Source of the DNA: Mariaggregatimicrobium sp964498785
GTDB lineage: Bacteria; Zhuqueibacterota; Zhuqueibacteria; Thermofontimicrobiales; Thiofontviventaceae
Direction of reading: 5' to 3'
DNA: 19,117 nucleotides
NCBI GenBank assembly: GCA_964498785.1
Contig: CAZCJL010000123.1
Coordinates: 1 to 19,117, forward strand
Notes under the pieces: model-generated
Told to the model about the DNA's origin: nothing
Seen by the model: only the letters and a program-made list of their open reading frames with translations
The model's database searches: none
Translations under genes and position numbers: made by a program
Part shown: one piece after another, positions 7,079-15,246 of the stretch
Numbering within the stretch: position 1 is the stretch's first letter
Layout of the letters: each line of letters starts with the position of its first letter

Positions 7079-8974
7079 ATGGGAAAGGCTAAAAAGAAAT
7101 GGCAAATCATTTTTTCGATTTTACTGATTTTCTTTTGTTCTTCGATTTTTTCACATTTGTACGCAGCAAAAAAGATACTTTTCGTCACCGCAGTTATTAA
7201 TGAAACAACTGTTTTTGATGATGATAATGCAATCATACAACGAATGACGCAAGCCGGTCATGAAATTACTTTGCAATCTCAAGACGGCTGTACTGCCCAG
7301 GATGCAGATGGAATGGATATGGTTTTCATTTCAGAGCGGGTGTCGGCTGCAAAAGTCGCTTCAGTATATAAGGAGGTGCCAATACCGGTTATTTGCAGCG
7401 AACCTTTTATTTTTGATGATATGGAAATGGCGTCTGACGTTGGTTCGGAAAGCGATCAAAATAAGATCGACATTGTGACACCGGGCTCATCGCTGGCTGC
7501 CGGACTCAGCGGGTCCGTCACTATCTGTAACAGTGGAGAATATACCACGCTTAATTATGGCACACCCGGAAACAATGCAACTGTTGTGGCAACGGTTTAT
7601 GGAAACAGCGACCGGGCTGTCTTTTTCGTTTATGAAAAAGATGAGACAATGGAAAACGGATTCACAGCCCCGGCTAAACGGGCGGCATTTTTTCTTTTCA
7701 AAGACGCGGCGTTATCACTAAATGACAATGGCTGGAAATTGTTTGATTCCATGTTGGAGTGGTGTTTTCCAACAGGTAGCTTACTGGTAGACACTCATCC
7801 GCAGTTCAGTCTTTACAGGACTGGTAATTCGGCAGCATTTGCAATCCTGTTAAAAAATAATACAATGAGTTCTATCTCAATCAGGAGTTTTTCTCTGAAT
7901 AACAATTCTTTTTCATTAGCAACATCGTTACCAGTAAATTTGTCCGCGGGTGCATCAAAGTATTTAGGTATCAGAGTAAATGGCGATGGTAACGGGCTCT
8001 ATCGTTCCCGCAGCACAATTGAATATCTGACAAACGGACAGACGAAAACGCATCAATGTGAATTTGTGTGCGGGTTATTTGTAAATGATGATGGCGAAAC
8101 CGCATTTGTTGCAGATAAAGCAATTGATGCATATAATGCCTGTTATTCAGAAGATCCGTCTTCTGTGGAGACATTGAATAATATGGGAGTCCTCTACAGA
8201 CTTCTCAGTGAATCATCGATTGCCCAGGACACCCTCGCTGCGGCGACAAATAAAGGTATCAATGATAAATATGGATATGCCGGTGTAAAAATGAATTACG
8301 GCGTGGTAAAATCAGATCGAAATTCCAGCACTTATGCAAATAACTATTATGATTTAGTGTTATCTGATATCACCGGAGGAGAAAGTAGTTCTGCGCTGGC
8401 GCCACAGGTTTATTATAACCAGGGCTGGGAAGATTATAAAAATGAAAAATTTTCTGATGCACTGGTACATTTGCAAAAAGTGTTTTCTCATACAAAAAGT
8501 ACAGATTATGTGAAAGCAAAAGCATATATTTTGCGCGGGGCAATTTATTTTCGACAGGGTTATACGTCAAGTGCCAACAATGCATTCGAGATGGCAATAT
8601 CGCTTGATCCCGATGGTCCCATCGGCAGGATGGCTCAGGAAAATATCAACAATATAACCGCTGTTGAAGACGAAAATGATGACAAAACCATACCCCGTCT
8701 GTTCACGATGATGCCCAATTACCCCAACCCGTTTAATCCATCGACCACAGTGAGTTTTGCATTACCAAATCCATGCAAAGTTGAACTGACGATTTTCAAC
8801 GTGAGCGGGCAAAAAATCCGGACGATTCTATCACAATACATGGAAAGTGGGTGGCATCATGCGAGCTGGGACGGGAAAAACGACACCGGTCAGGATGTAA
8901 GCTCCGGCGTTTATCTTTTGCAGATGCGGGCAGCAGATTTTCAGGCATCGAATAAAATCACCTTATTACGCTAA
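7079..8974 (+). CDS. Exported protein: ThuA/amidotransferase-like N-domain, TPR-like region, C-terminal sorting domain
   Basis: 631-residue secreted protein. A signal peptide covers about residues 1-29 (KAKKKW, then a hydrophobic core, then SHLYA). Residues 32-226 look like a class I glutamine-amidotransferase/ThuA-type alpha/beta domain (ILFVTAV start, MDMVFISE strand, FVYEKDETMENG, PAKRAAFFLF, WKLFDSMLEW). I see no convincing Cys-His-Glu triad, so it may bind rather than catalyse. Residues 230-340 are a beta domain, and about 350-530 TPR-like helices (ETLNNMGVLYRLL, YYNQGWEDYKNEKF, NAFEMAISLDPDGP). From 539 to the end is a NYPNPFNPST-type domain, the C-terminal sorting/FlgD-like module used for secretion or surface anchoring in FCB-type bacteria. 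It starts 39 bases after the peptide gene with AAGGGG before ATG. The C-terminal 390 residues are shared with the next gene. Confidence 0.82.
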   Translation: MGKAKKKWQIIFSILLIFFCSSIFSHLYAAKKILFVTAVINETTVFDDDNAIIQRMTQAGHEITLQSQDGCTAQDADGMDMVFISERVSAAKVASVYKEVPIPVICSEPFIFDDMEMASDVGSESDQNKIDIVTPGSSLAAGLSGSVTICNSGEYTTLNYGTPGNNATVVATVYGNSDRAVFFVYEKDETMENGFTAPAKRAAFFLFKDAALSLNDNGWKLFDSMLEWCFPTGSLLVDTHPQFSLYRTGNSAAFAILLKNNTMSSISIRSFSLNNNSFSLATSLPVNLSAGASKYLGIRVNGDGNGLYRSRSTIEYLTNGQTKTHQCEFVCGLFVNDDGETAFVADKAIDAYNACYSEDPSSVETLNNMGVLYRLLSESSIAQDTLAAATNKGINDKYGYAGVKMNYGVVKSDRNSSTYANNYYDLVLSDITGGESSSALAPQVYYNQGWEDYKNEKFSDALVHLQKVFSHTKSTDYVKAKAYILRGAIYFRQGYTSSANNAFEMAISLDPDGPIGRMAQENINNITAVEDENDDKTIPRLFTMMPNYPNPFNPSTTVSFALPNPCKVELTIFNVSGQKIRTILSQYMESGWHHASWDGKNDTGQDVSSGVYLLQMRAADFQASNKITLLR

Positions 8975-8988
8975 ATGGAGAACTGATA

Positions 8989-11304
8989 ATGAGAAAGTAC
9001 TTTATGTTAATTTTTGTTGCTCTTTCCGTCATGACGGTAATTGCGCAAACACCGGGCACAGAGAAGTGGTCGACTCAGCTTATTGAAAAGACTGTTTCCT
9101 GTCCTGCGATTGCGTCGGATGGAACATTATATCTTGCCTTATATGGTAGCAAAATGATTGCGCTAAATCCTGAAGATGGCTCGACAAAATGGACAAAAAC
9201 GACCGATGCCAGTTATCTCACTGCCTCTCCGGTAATCGGGGATGACGGTACAATCTATCTTGCTTCTACAGATAATAAATTGTATGCTGTTAATCCGGAC
9301 GGATCCGATAAGTGGGTTTTTGAAGCCGGTGGTATGTTTGAAGAGACGCCGGTTATCGGCGCGGATAATACAATTTACGTCGGTTCTTATGACGGAGAAT
9401 TATATGCAATCGGCGCTGATGGCAACGTGGTCTGGAGCAAAAGTTATGTGGGTAACTTTTTTTCCACCGGCGTCATTAGCGGAAACGGCGTTTTATATAT
9501 TGCCTCAACCGATTTTTCCACCTCGAACTTTTACGCGATTGATCCGGCAGATGGTTCCATCATCTGGACAGTGGATGGAATCCGGGTTTGTCGCGCACCG
9601 GCGATCGGAAATGATGGGACAATCTATATCCCGTCTTATGACGGGGGGCTTTATGCCGTCAGCTCAAGCGGAGAAAAAAAGTGGCGTTTCGTGACCACAG
9701 AGGGAAAATGGGTGCAATCATCTCCGGTGATCGGCGCTGATGGAACAATTTACGTCCCTTCCAATGATTCCAAACTATATGCCATCAATCCGGACGGCAC
9801 GATGAAATGGGAATTCACCACAGGATTGAGTATTTCTTGTGCTCCGGTTATCGATGATAACGGAATTATTTATCTGGCTTCCGGGGACAAATATTTGTAT
9901 GCAATTAATCCCGATGGTACTGAAAAATGGAAATATGACATCAATGAAAAAGCAGCATCTGATTTAACGATAAATGAAGAAGGAATATTGTATATTTGCA
10001 ATAACAATAATCAATTTCACGCTCTTTATACCGGAAGCGAAGGATTGGCAAATTCTATCTGGCCGAAATGTCATCAAAATTTGCGGAATAATGGCCGGGT
10101 GCAGGGTGATTTACATATAAGTGATTTCCTCGCATTTGATTTATGTGATGTCGGAAATAATATTCAGCATGATGTTTATATAGAAAACAACTCGGGGTCA
10201 GATATTATTATCCATGCCTGTCAGTTTCAGAATGATGAATTCAGTACGATGTCGAGTTTGCCAATGACGATAACTTCCGGGCAAACCAGAACGATTGCTG
10301 TCCAAATCACTCCGAATGCCACTGCCCTATATGAAACAAGGTTGACACTGGATTATGAGATGAATTTTGAATTCAAAACCGCTGAAATAACTTTACAACA
10401 TGGCGTTTTTATGAGTGATGATGAGCCGGAACTTTTACGTACCGCAACACAGGCGATTGACGCGTTCGATCTATGCGTCCACGAGGATGAAAACTCAGTC
10501 GCCACACTTAATAACAAGGGCGTATTACTGCGGTTACTCGGAGAAGTCCGGCAGGCTGATGCTATCTTTGTGGAATTAATCAATAAAAGTATGAACCAAA
10601 ATTATGGATACAGCGGCATCAAGATGAATTTAGGCGTGACGCGATCGGACCAGGAAAAGTATGTGGATTCTCATGACTACTTTTCCGCGGCGCTATCTGA
10701 TGTCGTTGATAATTTCGATGGCTCCGTTCTGGCGCCGCAAATTTGCTACAATGAAGCCTGGGATGCCTATCAAAATGATAATTTCATTGATTTCTTTCAA
10801 AATTTACAATATGTTTTATCACATGAGAAAGCAAGCGACTATTTGAAAGCAAAGGCGTGTGTGTTATCAGGAGCGGCGTGCTTTCGGGATGGATCCACGG
10901 ATTTGGCTGTGGATGCTTTCAATCAGGCAATTGAATTGGATCCTGACGGTCCGATGGGAGAAATGGCCCGATATAACCTGGGTCAACTCACTGGCGTCGA
11001 TTCGCCTGAAGAACCAACGATTCCCGAAGATTTTGTACTGTTGCCCAATTATCCCAATCCGTTTAATCCGTCAACACATATACAATTTGATTTGCCCGCA
11101 AGTGGGCAGGTGCTGGTCGAAATTTACAACGTTGTCGGTCAAAGGATTCGTTCGTTGCACAACGATTACCTGAATGCCGGTCATCATGAGTTGGAATGGA
11201 ACGGCAGGGACGAGACTGAAAAGATGGTTGAAAGCGGCATTTACATCGTCCGGGTGAAAGCCGGCAATTTACAGGCGAGCCGTAAAATAACGTTGTTGAA
11301 ATAA
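8989..11304 (+). CDS. Exported PQQ-like beta-propeller protein with TPR-like region and C-terminal sorting domain
   Basis: 771-residue secreted protein. The signal peptide is residues 1-20 (hydrophobic, ending VIAQ). Residues 37-345 contain eight repeats of the type SPVIGDDGTIYLAS...LYAVNPDG...KW, the signature of PQQ-like/quinoprotein beta-propellers. These propellers often serve as binding scaffolds, and no PQQ-ligand set is evident. A beta domain (about 365-475) follows, then TPR-like helices (LNNKGVLLRLLGE, ICYNEAWDAYQNDNF, AFNQAIELDPDGP). The NYPNPFNPST sorting domain runs from residue 687 to the end. Everything after the propeller is homologous to the preceding protein (for instance GYSGIKMNLGVTRSD with GYAGVKMNYGVVKSD). 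It lies 14 bases downstream, with GGAG before the ATG, so the two are probably co-transcribed. A partner role with the peptide product is only positional inference. Confidence 0.85.
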   Translation: MRKYFMLIFVALSVMTVIAQTPGTEKWSTQLIEKTVSCPAIASDGTLYLALYGSKMIALNPEDGSTKWTKTTDASYLTASPVIGDDGTIYLASTDNKLYAVNPDGSDKWVFEAGGMFEETPVIGADNTIYVGSYDGELYAIGADGNVVWSKSYVGNFFSTGVISGNGVLYIASTDFSTSNFYAIDPADGSIIWTVDGIRVCRAPAIGNDGTIYIPSYDGGLYAVSSSGEKKWRFVTTEGKWVQSSPVIGADGTIYVPSNDSKLYAINPDGTMKWEFTTGLSISCAPVIDDNGIIYLASGDKYLYAINPDGTEKWKYDINEKAASDLTINEEGILYICNNNNQFHALYTGSEGLANSIWPKCHQNLRNNGRVQGDLHISDFLAFDLCDVGNNIQHDVYIENNSGSDIIIHACQFQNDEFSTMSSLPMTITSGQTRTIAVQITPNATALYETRLTLDYEMNFEFKTAEITLQHGVFMSDDEPELLRTATQAIDAFDLCVHEDENSVATLNNKGVLLRLLGEVRQADAIFVELINKSMNQNYGYSGIKMNLGVTRSDQEKYVDSHDYFSAALSDVVDNFDGSVLAPQICYNEAWDAYQNDNFIDFFQNLQYVLSHEKASDYLKAKACVLSGAACFRDGSTDLAVDAFNQAIELDPDGPMGEMARYNLGQLTGVDSPEEPTIPEDFVLLPNYPNPFNPSTHIQFDLPASGQVLVEIYNVVGQRIRSLHNDYLNAGHHELEWNGRDETEKMVESGIYIVRVKAGNLQASRKITLLK

Positions 11305-11318
11305 ATTGATGAAGAAAC

Positions 11319-11360
11319 TATGAAGCACACGAAGGCATCGCAAACTACGTGTGCTTCATA
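11319..11360. other. Perfect 13-bp inverted repeat (hairpin) between secreted-protein gene and SDR gene
   Basis: TATGAAGCACACG at 11319-11331 pairs perfectly with CGTGTGCTTCATA at 11348-11360 around a 16-base loop. It starts 15 bases after the stop of the propeller gene, where a terminator is expected, but no T tract follows on either strand. It could be an atypical terminator, a 3'-end RNA stabilizer or an operator. The rest of 11361-11485 is AT-rich with no gene. Confidence 0.6.
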
Positions 11361-11421
11361 TTGAATGATATAGCGAGAAATAAGAATAAATTCAGCGCTT
11401 TTTTGCAAAAAAATTTTCTGA

Positions 11422-11450
11422 TTGATTTTATGAATTTTTTCATTTTTAAT
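11422..11450 (+). promoter_or_regulatory. Weak candidate promoter for the SDR / radical SAM E pair
   Basis: TTGATT at 11422-11427, a 17-base spacer, then TTTAAT at 11445-11450, 35 bases ahead of the SDR start. The area is so AT-rich that chance matches are likely. Confidence 0.25.
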
Positions 11451-11485
11451 ATTTAATTGCAGCTTGTCTGCGTCAGGAAGTGTTT

Positions 11486-12079
11486 ATGAAAACAGTGGGA
11501 ATCTGGGGGTTATTTTCAGGACGGGGCAGTGGCATCGGAAGGATGCTCGCAGAATATCTGTTATCTGACAAATATCAGGTGATCGGGATCGGAAGGAATC
11601 CATCAGATAATATAATCCATGGTTTGAAGAAAACGATTGCTATTGATATTGAAAATGAGATACCGGATCAGGAGACGATTCGGTCACGCGTCGGAGAAAT
11701 TGATGCTTTGGTTATTACCGCGGGTGTTGGTTTTCCGCATCCAATCTGGGATATTGATCTGCCTAAAATAAGACAGATGGCAGATGCGAATTTTGTTCTA
11801 CCAGTCTGGATTTTTTCTGCATTGAAAGATATCACTCAGCACTTTGTAATAACAGGCAGTATCGCCGGCATCGTGCCACGGGAGGGCAGTTCGGTGTACG
11901 CCGGAAGCAAAGCTGCGGTGGTTGCGTTTGCTGAATCTGCACGCAAGGAGCTTCCGAAACATAATATTCAAACCATCAATTTTAACTACATTCACCGGAT
12001 TGGTGCGGACAAAATTTTGAACGCGTATCGATTTATGATTGATAATCCTGCGAATATAGACATCACGATAAATGTATGA
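11486..12079 (+). CDS. Short-chain dehydrogenase/reductase (SDR)
   Basis: 197-residue cytoplasmic NAD(P)-dependent oxidoreductase of the SDR family. The N-terminal Rossmann strand leads into GLFSGRGSGIG, a variant of the T-G-x3-G-x-G cofactor motif with Ser in place of the usual Thr. ALVITAG corresponds to the N-A-G region. Catalytic residues are visible as the Ser in ITGSIAG and Tyr-x3-Lys in YAGSKAA. It is shorter than the usual 240-260 residues because the C-terminal substrate lobe after the active site is reduced. The start at ATG 11486 is supported by AGGAAG at 11475-11480 (spacing 5); a GTG at 11480 would add only two residues. Radical SAM enzyme E begins 9 bases after the stop, so the two are likely one transcription unit. 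The substrate is unknown. Confidence 0.82.
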   Translation: MKTVGIWGLFSGRGSGIGRMLAEYLLSDKYQVIGIGRNPSDNIIHGLKKTIAIDIENEIPDQETIRSRVGEIDALVITAGVGFPHPIWDIDLPKIRQMADANFVLPVWIFSALKDITQHFVITGSIAGIVPREGSSVYAGSKAAVVAFAESARKELPKHNIQTINFNYIHRIGADKILNAYRFMIDNPANIDITINV

Positions 12080-12088
12080 GTTGAATCC

Positions 12089-12997
12089 ATGCCGAATTTA
12101 GTCACCACTTTCAACTGTCATAATAACTGTGAGTTTTGCTTTGTTGATTCCGAAAATAATGAACACGAATTGACATTGCCTGTTTTAAAATCCATGATGC
12201 CATTCATCAAGTCCTTTCAGCGCAGCGGCGTGAATCTCGTTGGCGGTGAACCGACCCTCGCATCGGATTTCTATAAAATTCTACACTATCTGCTCCAGCA
12301 AGATCTCCGAGTCAATATATTTACGAATGGCAAAATAAAACCCGAACTGGTGGAAAAACTGCAACATCTTCATATTGGAGATTTTAGTTTTTGCGTCAAC
12401 CGATCCTCACCAGCTCTTGATTCGGGGATAACTTTTTTTTATAAAAAACTGGGGTATCGAATTCGACTGTCAGTAACGATTTCATCGAAATTTGCCATGC
12501 CGGTTCATATAACGGATGAGATTCGAAAATACAGGTTGAATAAAGCAGTACGGGTCGGGATTGCTTTGCCCATGTATCCGAATCGGAATAATCAATATTT
12601 GAGACCACAGGATTACGGGGAAACTGCTGAAAATTTATTCTCATTTTTTGAGGATTGTTTGAAATACAACATCCGTCCATCCTTTGATTGCGGCTTCCCC
12701 TACTGTTTTTTCAACGCTGAACAAAAAGCGTTTTTTGAGGCCCATCATATCGAATTTGCTTCTAATTGTGGGATTATCCCGGATATCCAACCAGATGGCA
12801 ATGTCATTCCCTGCTTCCCGCTTTCAAAATTTGCAGTAGATTTTAATGAAAACAGTCACTGGCATGATATTCAGGAAAAACTCGACAGAAAACTGAAGAA
12901 CATCAAAAAGAGTTATTTATTTGAATATTGTGAAGATTGCACGGATTTAATTGAGGGACGCTGTTGTGGCGGTTGCTCGGCATTCCGGTTCGTTTAA
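12089..12997 (+). CDS. Compact radical SAM/SPASM-type protein E
   Basis: 302-residue radical SAM protein that starts almost directly at its cluster motif, CHNNCEFC (C10, C14, C17), with VGGEPT at about 51-56. The C-terminal part has a minimal SPASM pattern: C-x9-G-x4-C (CGIIPDIQPDGNVIPC) and then C-x2-C-x6-C-C-x2-C (CEDCTDLIEGRCCGGC). An auxiliary [4Fe-4S] cluster or two is therefore expected. It has no N-terminal RRE-like domain, unlike enzymes C and D, so it may not act on the same leader. It is preceded by the SDR gene with only a weak ribosome site. The stop overlaps by 4 bases (TTAA) the stop of the convergent HemW-like gene, leaving no room for a terminator. Whether it belongs to the peptide pathway or is a separate SDR/radical SAM module is open. 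Confidence 0.85.
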   Translation: MPNLVTTFNCHNNCEFCFVDSENNEHELTLPVLKSMMPFIKSFQRSGVNLVGGEPTLASDFYKILHYLLQQDLRVNIFTNGKIKPELVEKLQHLHIGDFSFCVNRSSPALDSGITFFYKKLGYRIRLSVTISSKFAMPVHITDEIRKYRLNKAVRVGIALPMYPNRNNQYLRPQDYGETAENLFSFFEDCLKYNIRPSFDCGFPYCFFNAEQKAFFEAHHIEFASNCGIIPDIQPDGNVIPCFPLSKFAVDFNENSHWHDIQEKLDRKLKNIKKSYLFEYCEDCTDLIEGRCCGGCSAFRFV

Positions 12998-14313
12998 TGC
13001 AATTGACGCAGTCGTTCCATCATTGTGGATAATAACCAGCACCCGTTGCCGGTTAACGCATAATCAGGTGTTCCATCTGTTTTTTTCACGAGTCCTGCTG
13101 CAACCCACATATCCCAAATACCGTGAAATGAATGACCAAATGTATTGCTCATCATTTCGATCGCGGATTCCGGAATTCGTGTCGCCATTAGGTAGCTTTC
13201 AAATGCGCGAATTGTGATTCGCTGGTCATCTTCCGCGAAAGCAAAGTCGATTCCGGTGCTGCCGGATTTAATAGCGTCGTTATATTTTTTTAATGGTAAA
13301 TGGCGGTAGAACAAAGGACCAATCAAGCCATCGGCAATGGTGCCAAATGCCAGGCAGTCTTCATTTCGTGCAGGAAATGTGAAATACAGATTTTTATCCC
13401 GGTGATTGCCATAATGGTTGAAAAAGACATTCTGATATCCGGCTTCATTCAGAAATTTTTTACCCATTAAAACCATTTGATAGCTTTTCAGTTTATCAGG
13501 AATCAAATCCGTATTTTTGCGGATGATTTTATCCAGCACCCGGGAAATTTGCAATTCATAAAGTGCAAAACCATCCAGTCCGTTTTCAATTAAAAATGAA
13601 ATATCAGAACGCACATCATCGAAATCCTGCCCCGGAATTCCGTAAAGAATATCTGCTGAGGTGATGAATTCATCCCGGACTAAAAGTTTTATTTTCGATT
13701 CGACAGTTTTCGCATCTTGCCGTCTGCCGATAAATTCGCGTAAATCATCCCTCAGCGATTGTATCCCCACGTGTATTCGCCGAATATTCAACTCATGAAA
13801 CAATTGAATCGTCTGTTCACTGATGTCACTCGATGTGATTTCTACCGCCAACTCAGTATCTGTATCGATATTGAAATGGCGCCGTAGTTCGGAAAACAGC
13901 CGGCGTAACTGGTCAGGTGTTAATATGAGAGGACTCCCCCCGCCAAGGTGAACAGTGGTCACCCGGTTGCGCTTCCAGTCGAATCGCTCGCCCCACAACC
14001 GAAGTTCTGCAATTAAATTTTGCAGATAGTGTTCAATAATACGCCGGTATTTTACCGGAACGTGGAACGAATAGAGATCGCAAAAGCGACATTTCCCATC
14101 ACAAAAGGGAATATGCAGGTAAATGGATAAATCTTTTTTGGGATGAAGGACGTCAATTTTCCGCATCAATTCAGATTCATTTAAAAGCTGATCCTTTGCC
14201 GGAAAATACGGTTCCGGCGCCGCACGTCGGGTGACATCATAATAGCGGCTGACGTTTCTAAATTGCGCATCGACAAACGGATCGATGAATTGTGGCTTAT
14301 TTATGTGCTTCAT
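12994..14313 (-). CDS. HemW/HemN-like radical SAM protein
   Basis: 439-residue member of the coproporphyrinogen-oxidase-like radical SAM family. The family hallmark is present: YLHIPFCDGKCRFCDLYS, with C71, C75 and C78, followed by VHLGGGSP, matching the GGGTP motif. QSLRDDLREFIGR and DILYGIPGQ resemble HemW segments. Family members include the HemW heme chaperone, oxygen-independent HemN, heme-cleaving ChuW/HutW enzymes and HemN-like methyltransferases or cyclopropanases. The sequence does not decide between them, and the 60-residue N-terminal extension before the motif argues against a plain HemW. The start overlaps the end of the U32-like gene by 17 bases, with AGGAT just before it, so translation is coupled. 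It is the last gene of a three-gene minus-strand unit. Confidence 0.82.
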   Translation of the reverse strand: MKHINKPQFIDPFVDAQFRNVSRYYDVTRRAAPEPYFPAKDQLLNESELMRKIDVLHPKKDLSIYLHIPFCDGKCRFCDLYSFHVPVKYRRIIEHYLQNLIAELRLWGERFDWKRNRVTTVHLGGGSPLILTPDQLRRLFSELRRHFNIDTDTELAVEITSSDISEQTIQLFHELNIRRIHVGIQSLRDDLREFIGRRQDAKTVESKIKLLVRDEFITSADILYGIPGQDFDDVRSDISFLIENGLDGFALYELQISRVLDKIIRKNTDLIPDKLKSYQMVLMGKKFLNEAGYQNVFFNHYGNHRDKNLYFTFPARNEDCLAFGTIADGLIGPLFYRHLPLKKYNDAIKSGSTGIDFAFAEDDQRITIRAFESYLMATRIPESAIEMMSNTFGHSFHGIWDMWVAAGLVKKTDGTPDYALTGNGCWLLSTMMERLRQLH

Positions 14314-15211
14314 AATAATCCTGACAAATCGTACATTCGGTGCAATTTTTAGCGCACGTAATCGTTTGATGAAAGAATTCTTCCGTAATAGGTATATTTG
14401 TCATGACGCCGGCGGGACCGGAGCCAATTTCATTGGCAGCCAGCGGAGAACGGTTGAGATATGCATTGAACACACGCATATATTTTTCAGGATTTTGCAA
14501 TGTAACACGACCCGCAATTTTGATGACATCGAACAAGCCGTCGTAAAGATGCAAATGTTGCGGCAAAATCCAGGCGCTCTTTAGTCGCAACCAGGGATTT
14601 TGATTTAAATGATCCTGGCACAAACTCGCAGGCAAAGGCAGGTTGACGCCCATTTCGTAAAAATGCTGAATTCGCCAGGGACAACCAGCCAGACAGCCCT
14701 CGTTCACGATCAATTTAATCGGACCTGAAAATGAAGAACGAAGTGCCCGCAACTTTCGCATATTACGAACAACTGATGTATCTGGTACGATACTATCCAC
14801 AGCGTCTTTGATATAATTAATCTGTTCAGTCTCGCTGATTCCCATTAAAATCGAGGCGCACACAATATACTGTTTTAGATTCGTTTTGATAAAACGAGCC
14901 AATCGCAGATCACTGACTGTCACTTTTGTTAGGCCATAATTTTGATGCAAGCGACGTAATTCTGTAAATATCCCTTCCTGAATTTCTTCGATGGGTTTGG
15001 ACAGGATAATCGGATTTATGAGCACAGTTTTAGGCAATCGGGAGCGCAGCAGAAATGTATATAAATGAGATTGCGGCTGCCGGGGACGTCCCGACGAGCA
15101 GACATGGGCTCCGATCGGAAAATATATTTCATCGATATGTTCCTGAAAATGATGCTCCAGATTATTCCAGAATGAAAGATCCTGATCAATGTATGGTATG
15201 CTAAATTTCAT
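14297..15211 (-). CDS. U32-family-like Fe-S protein (UbiU/UbiV/TrhP-like clade)
   Basis: 304-residue protein resembling peptidase U32-family proteins, several of which are really [4Fe-4S] proteins for oxygen-independent hydroxylation (UbiU/UbiV in quinone synthesis, TrhP/RlhA on RNA). Features are repeated beta/alpha units, VNEGCLAGCPWRIQHF (C173, C177), C198 in LCQDH, and FDVIKIAGR, the counterpart of the K-I-x-G-R motif of the family. An unusual extra Cys cluster closes the protein: C-x3-C-x2-C-x2-C (C286, C290, C293, C296), which could hold another cluster. C38 and C118 are further candidates. It starts 35 bases after the quinone oxidoreductase stop and overlaps the HemW-like gene. Pairing with a radical SAM protein fits an anaerobic modification pathway; the substrate is unknown. 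Assignment rests on motif memory, not on a profile search. Confidence 0.65.
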   Translation of the reverse strand: MKFSIPYIDQDLSFWNNLEHHFQEHIDEIYFPIGAHVCSSGRPRQPQSHLYTFLLRSRLPKTVLINPIILSKPIEEIQEGIFTELRRLHQNYGLTKVTVSDLRLARFIKTNLKQYIVCASILMGISETEQINYIKDAVDSIVPDTSVVRNMRKLRALRSSFSGPIKLIVNEGCLAGCPWRIQHFYEMGVNLPLPASLCQDHLNQNPWLRLKSAWILPQHLHLYDGLFDVIKIAGRVTLQNPEKYMRVFNAYLNRSPLAANEIGSGPAGVMTNIPITEEFFHQTITCAKNCTECTICQDYYEAHK

Positions 15212-15246
15212 TCTTTTTTCCAGTCTTTATAAAATGGTTGATTACA

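Noticed and set aside
11399..11412. Palindrome TTTTTTGCAAAAAA before the SDR gene.
   Set aside because: Symmetric A/T runs without a loop in an AT-rich area; neither a stable hairpin nor a convincing operator.
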